Positions 52,805 through 60,949 of a stretch of DNA of 64,000 nucleotides are shown here, in pieces. The position numbers and the translations under genes are program-made. Positions within the stretch are counted from its first letter, which is position 1; the number at the start of each line of letters is the position of its first letter. The DNA is taken from assembly GCF_042656585.1 (NCBI RefSeq), contig NZ_JBHSPG010000023.1. One strand, written 5' to 3'. This DNA comes from Thalassorhabdus alkalitolerans. GTDB taxonomy: Bacteria; Bacillota; Bacilli; Bacillales; Marinococcaceae. The notes below the pieces were generated by a model. The model worked only from the letters and a program-made list of their open reading frames with translations, was not told where the DNA came from and searched no databases.

Positions 52805-54010
52805 GTGGCACGTAAACCAAATATCGTAATTTTAGGGGCGGGATATGCTGGGATGATTACAGCAACTCGCTTGAACAAAGAGTTAGACGCTAACGAGGCA
52901 AACGTGACTTTAGTTAACAAGCATGACTACCACTACCAAACAACCTGGCTTCATGAACCGGCAGCAGGAACTCTTCACCCTGAAAAAACACGCATGAAAA
53001 TCAGTGACGTTCTTAACATGAGCAAAGTGAATTTCGTGCAAGATGAAGTGGTGGAAGTAAAGCGTGAAGAAAAGAAAGTGGCTTTAAAAGGCAAAGGTGA
53101 CATTGATTATGATTATCTAGTTATCGGATTAGGAGCTGTACCTGAGACTTTTGGAGTACCGGGAGTGTTTGAACACGCTTTCAGTAAATGGACTGTTGAT
53201 GGTGTTCGCCAAATTAAAGATCACATTGAGTACCAATTTGCAAAATATAACAATGAAGAAGAGCCGGATGATTCAAGCTTGACGTTTATTGTAGCAGGAG
53301 CTGGGTTTACCGGTATTGAGTTTATCGGGGAGTTAAGTGAACGTGTGCCCGAGTTATGCCAGGAATACGATATACCTAGAAATAAAGTAAAAATGTATGT
53401 CATTGAAGCTGCACCAACAGCACTACCAGGCTTTGACCCTGAGCTTGTTGAGTATGGCATGAATCTTCTTGAAAACCGTGGCGTAGAATTTAAAATTAAC
53501 ACTCCTATCAGTGAAGTGACTTCTGAAGGCGTCGTCTTAAAAAGCGGAGAAGAAATTAAAGCAGGTACGGTCGTGTGGGCTACAGGTGTACGCGGAAACC
53601 CTGTTATCGAGAAATCCGGCTTTGAAGCTATGAGAGGCCGTGTGAAAGTTGAAAAGGATCTTAGAGCACCGGAACATGATGATGTCTTCATTATCGGTGA
53701 CTGTGCATTAATTATTAATGAAGAAATTAACCGTCCTTATCCTCCAACTGCTCAAATTGCAATGCAGCAGGCTGCAGTAGTCGCGAAAAACCTTAAGGCA
53801 CTTATTAAAGACGATGCTTTGCATGAGTTTACTCCGGAAATTAAAGGAACCGTCGCTTCATTGGGTGGAAAAGAAGCCATTGGAGTTGTAGGGAATAAAA
53901 AACTGTACGGCAATTCTGCTAATTTCATGAAAAAAATGATTGATAATCGTTACTTGTTCCTTCTTGGCGGACCAGCCCTAGTCCTCAAAAAAGGAAAGAA
54001 TCCATTCTAG
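52805..54010 (+). CDS. yumB: Type II NADH dehydrogenase YumB
   Basis: A 401-residue NDH-2. FAD motif VILGAGYAGMITATRL, NAD motif FIVAGAGFTGIEFIGEL, and VFIIGDCALI near residue 300 are present; a C-terminal membrane-binding helical part follows. It oxidises NADH and reduces menaquinone. GTG 52805 gives MARKPNIVILG and fits relatives; GTG 52796 is too near the GGAG. A possible Rex site upstream suggests control by the NADH/NAD ratio. Confidence 0.93.
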   Translation: MARKPNIVILGAGYAGMITATRLNKELDANEANVTLVNKHDYHYQTTWLHEPAAGTLHPEKTRMKISDVLNMSKVNFVQDEVVEVKREEKKVALKGKGDIDYDYLVIGLGAVPETFGVPGVFEHAFSKWTVDGVRQIKDHIEYQFAKYNNEEEPDDSSLTFIVAGAGFTGIEFIGELSERVPELCQEYDIPRNKVKMYVIEAAPTALPGFDPELVEYGMNLLENRGVEFKINTPISEVTSEGVVLKSGEEIKAGTVVWATGVRGNPVIEKSGFEAMRGRVKVEKDLRAPEHDDVFIIGDCALIINEEINRPYPPTAQIAMQQAAVVAKNLKALIKDDALHEFTPEIKGTVASLGGKEAIGVVGNKKLYGNSANFMKKMIDNRYLFLLGGPALVLKKGKNPF

Positions 54011-54021
54011 GATCAGAATGA

Positions 54022-54060
54022 AAGAGGAGTTTACCGAGATTCTTGGTAAACTCCTCTTAT
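54022..54060 (+). terminator. Terminator of yumB
   Basis: AAGAGGAGTTTACC / GGTAAACTCCTCTT, 14-base arms around GAGATTCTT. The T tract is cut short at TATT by the intron start at 54062. Confidence 0.9.
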
Positions 54061-54061
54061 T

Positions 54062-54138
54062 GTGTGCCCGGCATGGGTATAAACTCTAGGGTTAAAGTCC
54101 CGAACGGTGAAGGTCGTTGTAACCGCTAGTCAAAGGCA
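54062..54138 (+). mobile_element. Group IIC intron, 5' end (interrupted by assembly gap)
   Basis: The sequence begins GTGTGCCCGGCATGGG and continues with CTCTAGGGTTAAAGTCCCGAACGG in two visible parts, the start of domain I of bacterial group IIC introns such as that of Oceanobacillus iheyensis. It lies exactly after an intrinsic terminator, the usual target of class C introns. The reverse transcriptase and 3' end are hidden in the adjoining gap or lost. Confidence 0.85.
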
Positions 54139-54148
54139 NNNNNNNNNN
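54139..54148. other. Assembly gap (10 N)
   Basis: Ten N separate the intron fragment from a truncated gene. The true missing length is probably an intron plus the 5' part of the next gene. Confidence 0.97.
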
Positions 54149-54149
54149 G

Positions 54150-54443
54150 CTTACGGTCGTGGAAATGGAGCGAAACCGTGAGGACGGCATGTGCTGCGGA
54201 GCCGGCGGCGGCATGATGTGGATGGAAGAAGAAGCGGGGCAGCGGGTGAACGTCGCCCGGACAGAGCAGGCGATGGAAGTGAGCCCGTCCATGATTGGGA
54301 GCGGGTGCCCGTACTGCCTGACGATGCTGAGTGACGGGACCAAAGCCAAGGAAGTGGAAGATGATATTTCCACCCTGGATATTGCTGAAATTCTTGAAAA
54401 AGCAGTAATAAATACAAAAGAAAGAGATATTGTCGCTACTTGA
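54150..54443 (+). CDS. Fe-S oxidoreductase (CCG domain), 5' end missing
   Basis: The last 97 residues of a (Fe-S)-binding protein with a CCG domain: GMCCGAGGGMMWMEEEAGQRVN and MIGSGCPYCLTMLSDGTKAKEVED, then a helical C-terminus. This resembles the end of the FadF/LutA/GlpC-type electron-transfer proteins, closest in feel to the fatty-acid-linked type. The frame is open to the gap, so the N-terminal 4Fe-4S domains are missing. The first 210 bases are clearly G+C-richer than the rest of the gene and the flanks, which suggests a foreign or chimeric segment. Confidence 0.85.
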   Translation, partial: LTVVEMERNREDGMCCGAGGGMMWMEEEAGQRVNVARTEQAMEVSPSMIGSGCPYCLTMLSDGTKAKEVEDDISTLDIAEILEKAVINTKERDIVAT

Positions 54444-54531
54444 TGAAAGAGTTTGCTTTTATTGTGAATGGATAGGGAAGGGTCCCTATATATAGATTCA
54501 GCCTGACACACACGCTTAAATAGAAGAATGA

Positions 54532-54565
54532 GAAGAGTCATGAATGGCATGGCTCTTCTTTTTGG
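54532..54565 (+). terminator. Terminator of the Fe-S oxidoreductase gene
   Basis: GAAGAGTCATG / CATGGCTCTTC arms, AATGG loop, TTTTT. Confidence 0.85.
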
Positions 54566-54692
54566 GGTAATTGTTGGGGGCACGATCCTCTTAGGTCGGA
54601 GAAAACCCATAATAGAATAAAATGTTTCGATTTCATCACTCCCGTTTTCCATGTGCATAGGATATAGCAAAATGTAAACGGAGAGATGAAAG

Positions 54693-54914
54693 ATGGGACA
54701 GAGAAAATCAAAAAAGTCAAAAACAGCTGTCAAAGTTTCCCCTGCTGAAAAGCATGCCCATACTATGAAGGCAGTTACCTCTGAAACTTGTTTTTCCTGT
54801 AAAAAGCAGTGTGCAAGAGGGATTGCATACATGGAAAAAATGAGTAAACCTGGAGCAATTGGAAAAGGAGTTCCTTGTATATTGACGAAAGGAAGGGCTC
54901 TTGGAAAAAGGTAA
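54693..54914 (+). CDS. Small basic Cys-containing protein, function unknown
   Basis: A 73-residue very basic protein (MGQRKSKKSKTAVKV start) with CFSCKKQC near residue 33 and a further Cys near 62, possibly a zinc or Fe-S binding knuckle. I do not recognise the family. CGGAGAG precedes the ATG. It stands alone between terminators. Confidence 0.6.
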   Translation: MGQRKSKKSKTAVKVSPAEKHAHTMKAVTSETCFSCKKQCARGIAYMEKMSKPGAIGKGVPCILTKGRALGKR

Positions 54915-55004
54915 TGACTCTAAAAAAATGGAGATCTAAACTAAAGTTCTCTGTTTTTTTATGGTGTTTTTTTTGAATCTGATAAAGGTTGATATAGATT
55001 TTTA

Positions 55005-55225
55005 ATAAGTTATTGATTAAAAATCATAGTGGGTGATGCCAACGAGAATCGCATGTTTTTTGAGAAAACCTGCAGCCATGCCCGAGAATAGAAGACACCA
55101 TGAAGGCGAACAAGTTGAAGCATGAAGGAATGGCGCAACTTCTGTACTCTTAGGTGCAAGCGAGCAGCTATTAATGAAAATCAACAACAAAATGTAACAA
55201 AGCCATTTTTTGAAAAGAGGCTATG
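55005..55225 (+). repeat. Degenerate interspersed repeat, copy 3
   Basis: Carries GCCATGCC, TAGAAGACACCATGAAGGCGAA in two parts, CTTCTGTACTCTTAGGTGC, and GAAAATCAACAACAAAATG plus TAACAAAGCC, matching copies 1 and 2. Its tail resembles the GGAAATCAACA ending of the common Bacillaceae interspersed repeat. No gene is supported between 54915 and 55354. Confidence 0.65.
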
Positions 55226-55354
55226 TAGAGGGGGGGATTTCATTTTAAACGGAGCCTTTCATCAGAAGAAAGGAAATGTCGAAACAGATATTGAATCTAA
55301 CTAAAGAAGAAATATTTTATGAAGAAGGCAACCTTTCTTAGCGGGGTGATGAAA

Positions 55355-55750
55355 ATGTTTACGAAAGTCATTGAACCCAGGGTTTCAGAAACCGATGGAG
55401 CCGGCCATATCAATAACACCACGTTACCAGTGTGGCTGGAATCTGGCAGAGACGAGATCTTTAAGCTTTTCACTCCGGATTTATCTTTTGATAACTGGAG
55501 GTGCGTGATACTCAAAATGGAGGTGGAATATGTAAGACAGATTTATTATGGCTACCCAGTCGAAGTGAAAACGTGGGTTTCTGACGTTGGGAATTCAAGT
55601 TTCAAACTCTACGAGGAGATTCATCAAAACAATGAGCTGTGTGCTATAGGAAAAGCAGTCTACGTGAATTTTGATTTCTCTGCCCAGCAAAGTCAGCCGA
55701 TTTCAAAGGAGATTAGAATAGAGCTGGAAAAACATAAAATCACTCATTAA
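55355..55750 (+). CDS. Acyl-CoA thioesterase, hotdog fold
   Basis: A 131-residue 4-hydroxybenzoyl-CoA-thioesterase-type protein with the active-site segment SETDGAGHINNTTLPVWLE (Asp and the following HINN) and VEVKTWVSDVGNSSFKL. It likely hydrolyses an acyl-CoA. ATG 55355 follows GGGGTGA by about six bases; longer in-frame readings from 55319 or 55349 are possible. Confidence 0.84.
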   Translation: MFTKVIEPRVSETDGAGHINNTTLPVWLESGRDEIFKLFTPDLSFDNWRCVILKMEVEYVRQIYYGYPVEVKTWVSDVGNSSFKLYEEIHQNNELCAIGKAVYVNFDFSAQQSQPISKEIRIELEKHKITH

Positions 55751-55761
55751 AACGTGTACCG

Positions 55762-55794
55762 AAAAAACATTTGGCTGCTGGCCAAGTGTTTTTT
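55762..55794 (+). terminator. Terminator of the thioesterase gene
   Basis: AAAAAACA-TT-TGGC / GCCA-AG-TGTTTTTT stem with a TGCTG loop. Confidence 0.82.
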
Positions 55795-55970
55795 CAGGTT
55801 TTTCTTGGAAATACGAGCGGAGGAGACATAGATATACCAGGTATTTCAGTTTTTTTTATTTATTCTTTTGTATTCCCATTATTACCTGCGATAAATAGGT
55901 TATGAGAATGGTATTAGAGGGAATTCAATAAGGAATAAAGATAGCAAGCAATTTAGTAAGGGGGAGCAGT

Positions 55971-57554
55971 ATGGCTGACAAACCGGATAAGTGGAAGTTT
56001 TTAAACCGGACTTTTTGGATCTCATTTTCTATCATTTTCATTTTTGCGATTTGGGGGGCGATAGCTCCAGAAGCACTGGCAGCCAATGCTACGGCAGCCT
56101 ATGACTTTATCGCTGATACCTTTGGCTGGTTTTATTTAGCTTTTGTGTTTTGTTTAATTATTTTCAACTTGTACTTAGCTTTTAGTAAATACGGAAGAAT
56201 AAGACTGGGAGGAGATGACACCAGGCCTAAGTATCCGTTTTTTACGTGGATTGCCATGTTGTTCAGCTGTGGCTTTGGTGTAAGTATTGTATTTTGGGGT
56301 GTAGCAGAACCGATGACTCACTTCGGGAGCCCACCGCCTTTTGAAGGAGGTATTGAAGCTGGAACGAATGAAGCTGCGAGAGAAGCCATGTGGAATGCAT
56401 TTTTTAACAATGGCATACACCAATGGGCTTCGTTTACTTTCGTTGGACTGGCTATTTCTTATTTTATATACAGACAAGAAGAGCGGAGTCTGATTAGTGA
56501 CACGATGAATCCTGTGATTGGTGACACTGGCAAAAAGCCTCTTCGAAGTACGATTGATATTATCGCCGTGATTGCTACGGTGATGGGAGTGGCAACAACC
56601 TTGGGATTAAGTGTCCTCCAGATAAACGGAGGTTTGTCAGCTGTATTCGATGCTCCGGCAGGAATCGCTACACAGGTCATTATCGTTTTAGTCATGTTTG
56701 TTTTCTTTTTAATCTCAACCATATCGGGCCTGGATCGAGGAATTAAATACTTAAGTAACACGAATTTAGCGTTGGCATTAATTCTTATGGTTACCGTGCT
56801 TATCTTAGGGCCAACAGGCTATATCCTCAACACCATCACCACTGGAATCGGCGATTACATGCAGAATTTCTTTCAAGCAAGCTTGCGTCTTGATCATTAT
56901 ACTGAAGGAACCTGGGTTCAGGACTGGCCTATCTATTACTGGGCCTGGACTATTGCCTGGTCACCATTTGTCGGTATGTTTGTTGCGCGTATTTCTCGTG
57001 GAAGAACGGTAAGAGAGTTCGTCCTTGGCGTCATGGTAGTCCCTCCATTTCTAGGTATTATATGGATTGGAATTTTTGGAGGAACGGCTATAAATATGGA
57101 CCTTTTTCAGGGGACGGATATAGCAGGGGCTGTTGCTGCGGATGAAACAACTGCTTTATTTTCAATGCTTGAAAACCTCCCTCTGGGAGCCATTCTATCG
57201 GTTCTGTCAATCTGCTTATTATTTACCTTTTTAGTAACATCGGCAGACTCAGCGACCTTCGTTCTTGGCATGATGACTTCAAAAGGGGATACAAATCCAA
57301 CGGTTACCGTAAAAGTAATTTGGGGAACACTTATTGCTTTCCTTGCGGTTGTTTTGATTATAAGTGCCGGCTTAGAAGGACTTCAAACAGCTTCACTGAT
57401 TGGTGCCTTGCCATTTTCTATCGTATTATTCATTGTTGCTGTTTCTCTGTTTATTTCCATTCAGCAGGACTACCGGGAAACCCGACAAAGGAAGGATATA
57501 GAAAAACACCGGAAAATTGCTGAGCATCTTGAAGATGAAGAGGAAACTTATTAA
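55971..57554 (+). CDS. BCCT-family transporter 1 (betaine/choline/carnitine type)
   Basis: A 527-residue carrier with about 12 helices and the BCCT signature WAWTIAWSPFVGMFVARISRGRT (two visible parts), used to import compatible solutes such as glycine betaine. The glycine-rich stretch in helix 3 that is usually AGMGIG reads CGFGVS (residues 100-105), a marked change at a region that governs ion coupling and substrate. Specificity is therefore open. GGGGGAG precedes the ATG. A second BCCT gene lies at 61725-63257. Confidence 0.92.
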   Translation: MADKPDKWKFLNRTFWISFSIIFIFAIWGAIAPEALAANATAAYDFIADTFGWFYLAFVFCLIIFNLYLAFSKYGRIRLGGDDTRPKYPFFTWIAMLFSCGFGVSIVFWGVAEPMTHFGSPPPFEGGIEAGTNEAAREAMWNAFFNNGIHQWASFTFVGLAISYFIYRQEERSLISDTMNPVIGDTGKKPLRSTIDIIAVIATVMGVATTLGLSVLQINGGLSAVFDAPAGIATQVIIVLVMFVFFLISTISGLDRGIKYLSNTNLALALILMVTVLILGPTGYILNTITTGIGDYMQNFFQASLRLDHYTEGTWVQDWPIYYWAWTIAWSPFVGMFVARISRGRTVREFVLGVMVVPPFLGIIWIGIFGGTAINMDLFQGTDIAGAVAADETTALFSMLENLPLGAILSVLSICLLFTFLVTSADSATFVLGMMTSKGDTNPTVTVKVIWGTLIAFLAVVLIISAGLEGLQTASLIGALPFSIVLFIVAVSLFISIQQDYRETRQRKDIEKHRKIAEHLEDEEETY

Positions 57555-57569
57555 ATAAAAACAAGGATC

Positions 57570-57618
57570 AGGGCTGCCATGAGTCGTTCATACCGGCTTT
57601 AAGGCAGCCCTATTTTTT
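57570..57618 (+). terminator. Terminator of BCCT 1
   Basis: AGGGCTGCC / GGCAGCCCT arms, 24-base loop, T-run. Confidence 0.8.
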
Positions 57619-57765
57619 CGATTCAATTTCATTCGGTTTTTACTCTATAAATTTGACAGAGCACTATACAGTAAAAGCAGGTACCCAAGAAGGAATCAAT
57701 CAAGGATCAGTGAACTTTATGAAGAAGGAAATGGTTAAACTTGCCAGGAAGGGGAGTTGAAAATT

Positions 57766-57921
57766 GTGGAAGAAAAAGTTGGGGAGTGCACAGCTTGTGG
57801 TCGTTCCATCTATTGTGAAAACGGCTTTTTAAACGGGGTGAACAGTGAGGAGAGGAAGCTTTATTGTTTTGCTTGCTATGAAGGTTGGCAAGAGGGACAA
57901 AGACAATCTGATAAACTATGA
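57766..57921 (+). CDS. Small four-cysteine zinc-ribbon-like protein
   Basis: A 51-residue protein with GECTACGRSIYCENG and LYCFACYEGW, i.e. two CxxC pairs plus one extra Cys, typical of a zinc ribbon. GGGGAG lies nine bases before the GTG at 57766. It ends 72 bases before hcp, is on the same strand, and shares no other neighbour, so it may act with or regulate hcp. I do not recognise a named family. Confidence 0.6.
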   Translation: MEEKVGECTACGRSIYCENGFLNGVNSEERKLYCFACYEGWQEGQRQSDKL

Positions 57922-57927
57922 TCTTTG

Positions 57928-57945
57928 TCACAGAACAGCCTGTGA
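57928..57945. promoter_or_regulatory. Palindrome upstream of hcp
   Basis: TCACAG-AACAGC-CTGTGA, perfect six-base arms, between the zinc-ribbon gene and hcp. It has no T-run and may be an operator; it does not match the FNR or Rex half-site order. Confidence 0.5.
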
Positions 57946-57993
57946 GAATTCTTTATCCTTAACGCAGAGGTTAATTAAAGGAGGGGTTCATAG

Positions 57994-59286
57994 GTGTTTT
58001 GTTATCAATGTGAGCAAACATTAAAAGGTGGCTGCCAGGTGATCGGTGTCTGCGGGAAAAATGAAGATATTGCAAGCATGCAGGATACAATGGTTTTTGC
58101 ACTGAAAGGAATTGCAGCATATGCCACTCATGCCAGACAGCTCGGGTATAGTGATCCGGAAGTAGATGCTGTCACTCACGAAGCATTATATATGACGTTA
58201 ACGAACTCAAATTTCAACATGCAGGAACATATAGATATGGCAATGAAAGTGGGAAGGGCTGCGGTCAAGGTTATGGAGCTTCTCGATCAAGCACACACTG
58301 CAAAGCTCGGGACACCAGAGCCTGTTACGGTTTCTCAAAATAAAGTAGAAGGCAAAGCAATTATTGTTACGGGTCATAACCTGTTTGCGCTGGAAGAATT
58401 GTTAAAGCAATCAGAGGGAAAAGGAATCAATGTTTACACTCATTCTGAGATGCTGCCGGCTCATGGATATCCGGCTTTGAAAAAATATCCCCATTTAAAA
58501 GGAAACATCGGAAAGGCATGGTTTGACCAGCGACGCCTTTTCAAAAAATTTAAGGGCGCTATTTTAGCCACTACAAACTGCGTGATGCCTATAAAAGGCA
58601 GTTACTCTGATCGTTTCTATTCCTACGATATTGCGGGCTTAGAGGGAGTCCATAAAATAGAAAATGATGACTTCACTCCACTAATTGAAAAGGCTCTATC
58701 TTTAGAAGACGCAGATATGGAGAGCGAGGCAACATTAACGACAGGATATCACCATGAAACAGTCATCGGGTTAGGACCTGAAATTATTGACGCAGTCAAA
58801 GAAGGGAAAATCAAAAGATTTTTCGTCATCGCAGGCTGCGACGCTCCGGGTCCTGGCGGCGACTATTATAGAGAGCTGGCCACATCCCTTCCAAACAATA
58901 CGGTAATTATGACAACCTCTTGCGGGAAATTCCGTTTTAATGACGTTGAATATGGAACCATTGAAGGAACTGATATCCCCAGATTTATTGATTTAGGTCA
59001 ATGTAATAACTCGGTATCCACGGTAAAAATCGCTCTTGCTCTAGCAGAGGCATTTGAATGCGAAGTAAACGAGCTGCCTGTAAGTATCGTTCTTTCCTGG
59101 TTTGAGCAAAAGGCAGTGGCTATACTGCTTGGATTGTTTAGTTTAGGCATTAAAGATATTCGTATAGGGCCGAAGCCTCCAGAATTTATAACGCCAGGAG
59201 TGTTAAGCTTTTTACAGGAATCTTTTGGATTAAAGCTGATAGGTAATGCGGCAGAAGACATGAATGACATGCTTACATTAAATTAA
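57994..59286 (+). CDS. hcp: Hybrid cluster protein (hydroxylamine reductase), short form
   Basis: A 430-residue Hcp that reduces hydroxylamine or nitric oxide. N-terminal cysteines Cys3, Cys6, Cys14 and Cys20 follow the Cx2Cx7Cx5C pattern of anaerobe-type Hcp. The hybrid-cluster ligands are seen in IVTGHN, ATTNCVMP, VIAGCDAPG, TTSCGKFRFN, GQCNNS and WFEQKA. The length is about 120 residues shorter than class I enzymes, as in class III forms lacking the helical insert. GTG 57994 follows AAAGGAGGGG. Confidence 0.9.
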   Translation: MFCYQCEQTLKGGCQVIGVCGKNEDIASMQDTMVFALKGIAAYATHARQLGYSDPEVDAVTHEALYMTLTNSNFNMQEHIDMAMKVGRAAVKVMELLDQAHTAKLGTPEPVTVSQNKVEGKAIIVTGHNLFALEELLKQSEGKGINVYTHSEMLPAHGYPALKKYPHLKGNIGKAWFDQRRLFKKFKGAILATTNCVMPIKGSYSDRFYSYDIAGLEGVHKIENDDFTPLIEKALSLEDADMESEATLTTGYHHETVIGLGPEIIDAVKEGKIKRFFVIAGCDAPGPGGDYYRELATSLPNNTVIMTTSCGKFRFNDVEYGTIEGTDIPRFIDLGQCNNSVSTVKIALALAEAFECEVNELPVSIVLSWFEQKAVAILLGLFSLGIKDIRIGPKPPEFITPGVLSFLQESFGLKLIGNAAEDMNDMLTLN

Positions 59287-59302
59287 AAGTACAGTTCTTT
59301 TT

Positions 59303-59329
59303 GGAGGCCTTTAAACAGGCCTCTTTTTT
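59303..59329 (+). terminator. Terminator of hcp
   Basis: GAGGCCT / AGGCCTC stem, TTAAAC loop, T-run. Confidence 0.88.
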
Positions 59330-59394
59330 ATGAGCAAAAATCAAGAGTTTATAAAAAAGAACTGGAGGGTAGAAGGGGAACAAGTCATTTACAA

Positions 59395-59407
59395 ACATAC
59401 TGTATGT
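59395..59407. promoter_or_regulatory. AcrR-type operator palindrome
   Basis: ACATACTGTATGT, 13-bp palindrome 22 bases before the tetR-type gene; the ACATAC/GTATGT halves are those of AcrR/TtgR operators. Likely autoregulation and control of the following gvp genes. Confidence 0.6.
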
Positions 59408-59429
59408 ATAACAAAGGGAAGGTGGTTTC

Positions 59430-60077
59430 ATGCGCCGGACAAAGGAGGAAGCTGCGCAGACCCGAGAAGCGATTATTGATGCAGCAGAAGAGTTGTTTAT
59501 TGAAAGAGGGTATGAGTCAACCTCCCTGACTGACATTGCAAACTCAGCTGGAATAACAAGAGGAGCGGTACATTGGCATTTTCAAAACAAGGAGGGATTG
59601 TTAAAAGCGATAAGAGAAAGAATCGAGCTTCCTTTAGAACAGCTTACGGAACTTTTATCAAGCAATGACCTTGTCGATCCTTTGGAGGCGCTGGCAGATA
59701 CGATAGGATCTATTCTCCATAAATATCAGTCCGACATTCGGCTGAGACAGCTTACAAGACTGCTTTTACAGTATGAGCTTAATAGAGAGAATAGTGAGTC
59801 GGATGAAAAATCTATGGAACACCACGCGCGTGAGGTAGTAACAGAAGTTCTTGTACGTGCCCAGCGTAAAAGTCCATTTCCAGTACATTGGACGCCAGAA
59901 TCAGGTGCATTAGCTTTTGTAGGGCTGGTCAGCGGACTTCTTTCTGAATGGGTGAGAGGTAACACTGATTATGAGTTGGTACCTCAGGTAGAAAATGTCG
60001 TATGTTCGGTTTTGACAACGTGGGGAGCGGAGCTTTCCGGCCTTCCTGAAACTTCAAAAAAAAGTGTTAACGAATAA
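59430..60077 (+). CDS. TetR/AcrR-family regulator of the gvp-like operon
   Basis: A 215-residue regulator with an N-terminal HTH (FIERGYESTSLTDIANSAGITRG, AVHWHFQNKEGLLKAI) of the AcrR/TtgR type and a ligand domain. It is 30 bases upstream of gvpL on the same strand, so it should control the reduced gas-vesicle gene set. The operator-like palindrome at 59395 precedes it. AcrR-type regulators normally respond to hydrophobic or toxic compounds, which is unusual ahead of gvp genes. Confidence 0.86.
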   Translation: MRRTKEEAAQTREAIIDAAEELFIERGYESTSLTDIANSAGITRGAVHWHFQNKEGLLKAIRERIELPLEQLTELLSSNDLVDPLEALADTIGSILHKYQSDIRLRQLTRLLLQYELNRENSESDEKSMEHHAREVVTEVLVRAQRKSPFPVHWTPESGALAFVGLVSGLLSEWVRGNTDYELVPQVENVVCSVLTTWGAELSGLPETSKKSVNE

Positions 60078-60107
60078 ATAAAAAATACAAGAATAGGAGG
60101 AATATAC

Positions 60108-60947
60108 ATGCAAACGGAAGCAAATACAAAGGAACTCATTTACTTATATGCTTTTGTCCCGACAAATGAAACAAAGGAAAACTCTCTTTCTTCAATGACA
60201 GGGATCGATCCTGATTATGACATAGAATTTATAGAATTCAATGAGGTTACCGCAGTAACTTGTCTCGTAAAAGAGGAAGATTTCTCCGAGGAAGTATTGC
60301 AGCGAAAAGTGGATGATATGAAATGGCTCCAAAAGCATGCTTTTCATCATCATGAGAAGATGAATGCTTTAAACGAAATCTACACGGTTATTCCATTGAA
60401 ATTTGGCACAATTTACGAAGATAAAGAAAGCTTAAAAGAGATAGTAGAGACTCATAAAGAGAATATTACGTCCGTATTTAAGGAGCTTGGCAAAAAAGAA
60501 GAATGGAATATCAAGATTTACACCGACAAATCATCCTTTACAAAAGAAGTTGAGGAAAACAGTCCGACGGTCAAAGAGAAAATAGAGGAAATAAAAGATT
60601 TACCAAAAGGTAAACAATTTTTTGAAAAGAAGAAGCTGAAAGAATTTATAGAAAAGCAGGCTGAAAAAGAGATTGATGAATACTGTGAGAGCATTCATGA
60701 GCAGCTTACCGCTTACAGCAGCGATGAAGAAGTAAAGAAAAACTGGGAGAGAAAGCTTACTGGAAGGAAAGACGATATGTGCTGGAACGGCGCCTACTTA
60801 TTTCCGAAAGAGGAGGTGGAGAGGGCGTTACAAATCATTGAAACAGAGCGAGAAAAGGCAGATAAAAATGAAACAGGTTTCTCCTATGAAGTCACTGGGC
60901 CTTGGCCTGCATACCACTTTTCCAATTTCACAGAGAGAGGCGAGTAA
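60108..60947 (+). CDS. gvpL: Gas vesicle protein GvpL/GvpF family
   Basis: A 279-residue GvpL/F protein: IYLYAFVP at the start, MKWLQKHAFHHHEKMNAL, IYTVIPLKFGTIYEDKESL, and YLFPKEEVERALQII near the C-terminus. GvpF/L proteins are accessory chaperones that bind GvpA during vesicle nucleation. AGGAGGAAT precedes the ATG. It is the first of three gvp genes behind the TetR gene; the next starts two bases after its stop codon. Confidence 0.88.
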   Translation: MQTEANTKELIYLYAFVPTNETKENSLSSMTGIDPDYDIEFIEFNEVTAVTCLVKEEDFSEEVLQRKVDDMKWLQKHAFHHHEKMNALNEIYTVIPLKFGTIYEDKESLKEIVETHKENITSVFKELGKKEEWNIKIYTDKSSFTKEVEENSPTVKEKIEEIKDLPKGKQFFEKKKLKEFIEKQAEKEIDEYCESIHEQLTAYSSDEEVKKNWERKLTGRKDDMCWNGAYLFPKEEVERALQIIETEREKADKNETGFSYEVTGPWPAYHFSNFTERGE

Positions 60948-60949
60948 AC

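Noticed and set aside
54092..54832. Long minus-strand open frame across the N gap
   Set aside because: It reads through the ten N and is antisense to the CCG-domain gene; it has no family resemblance.
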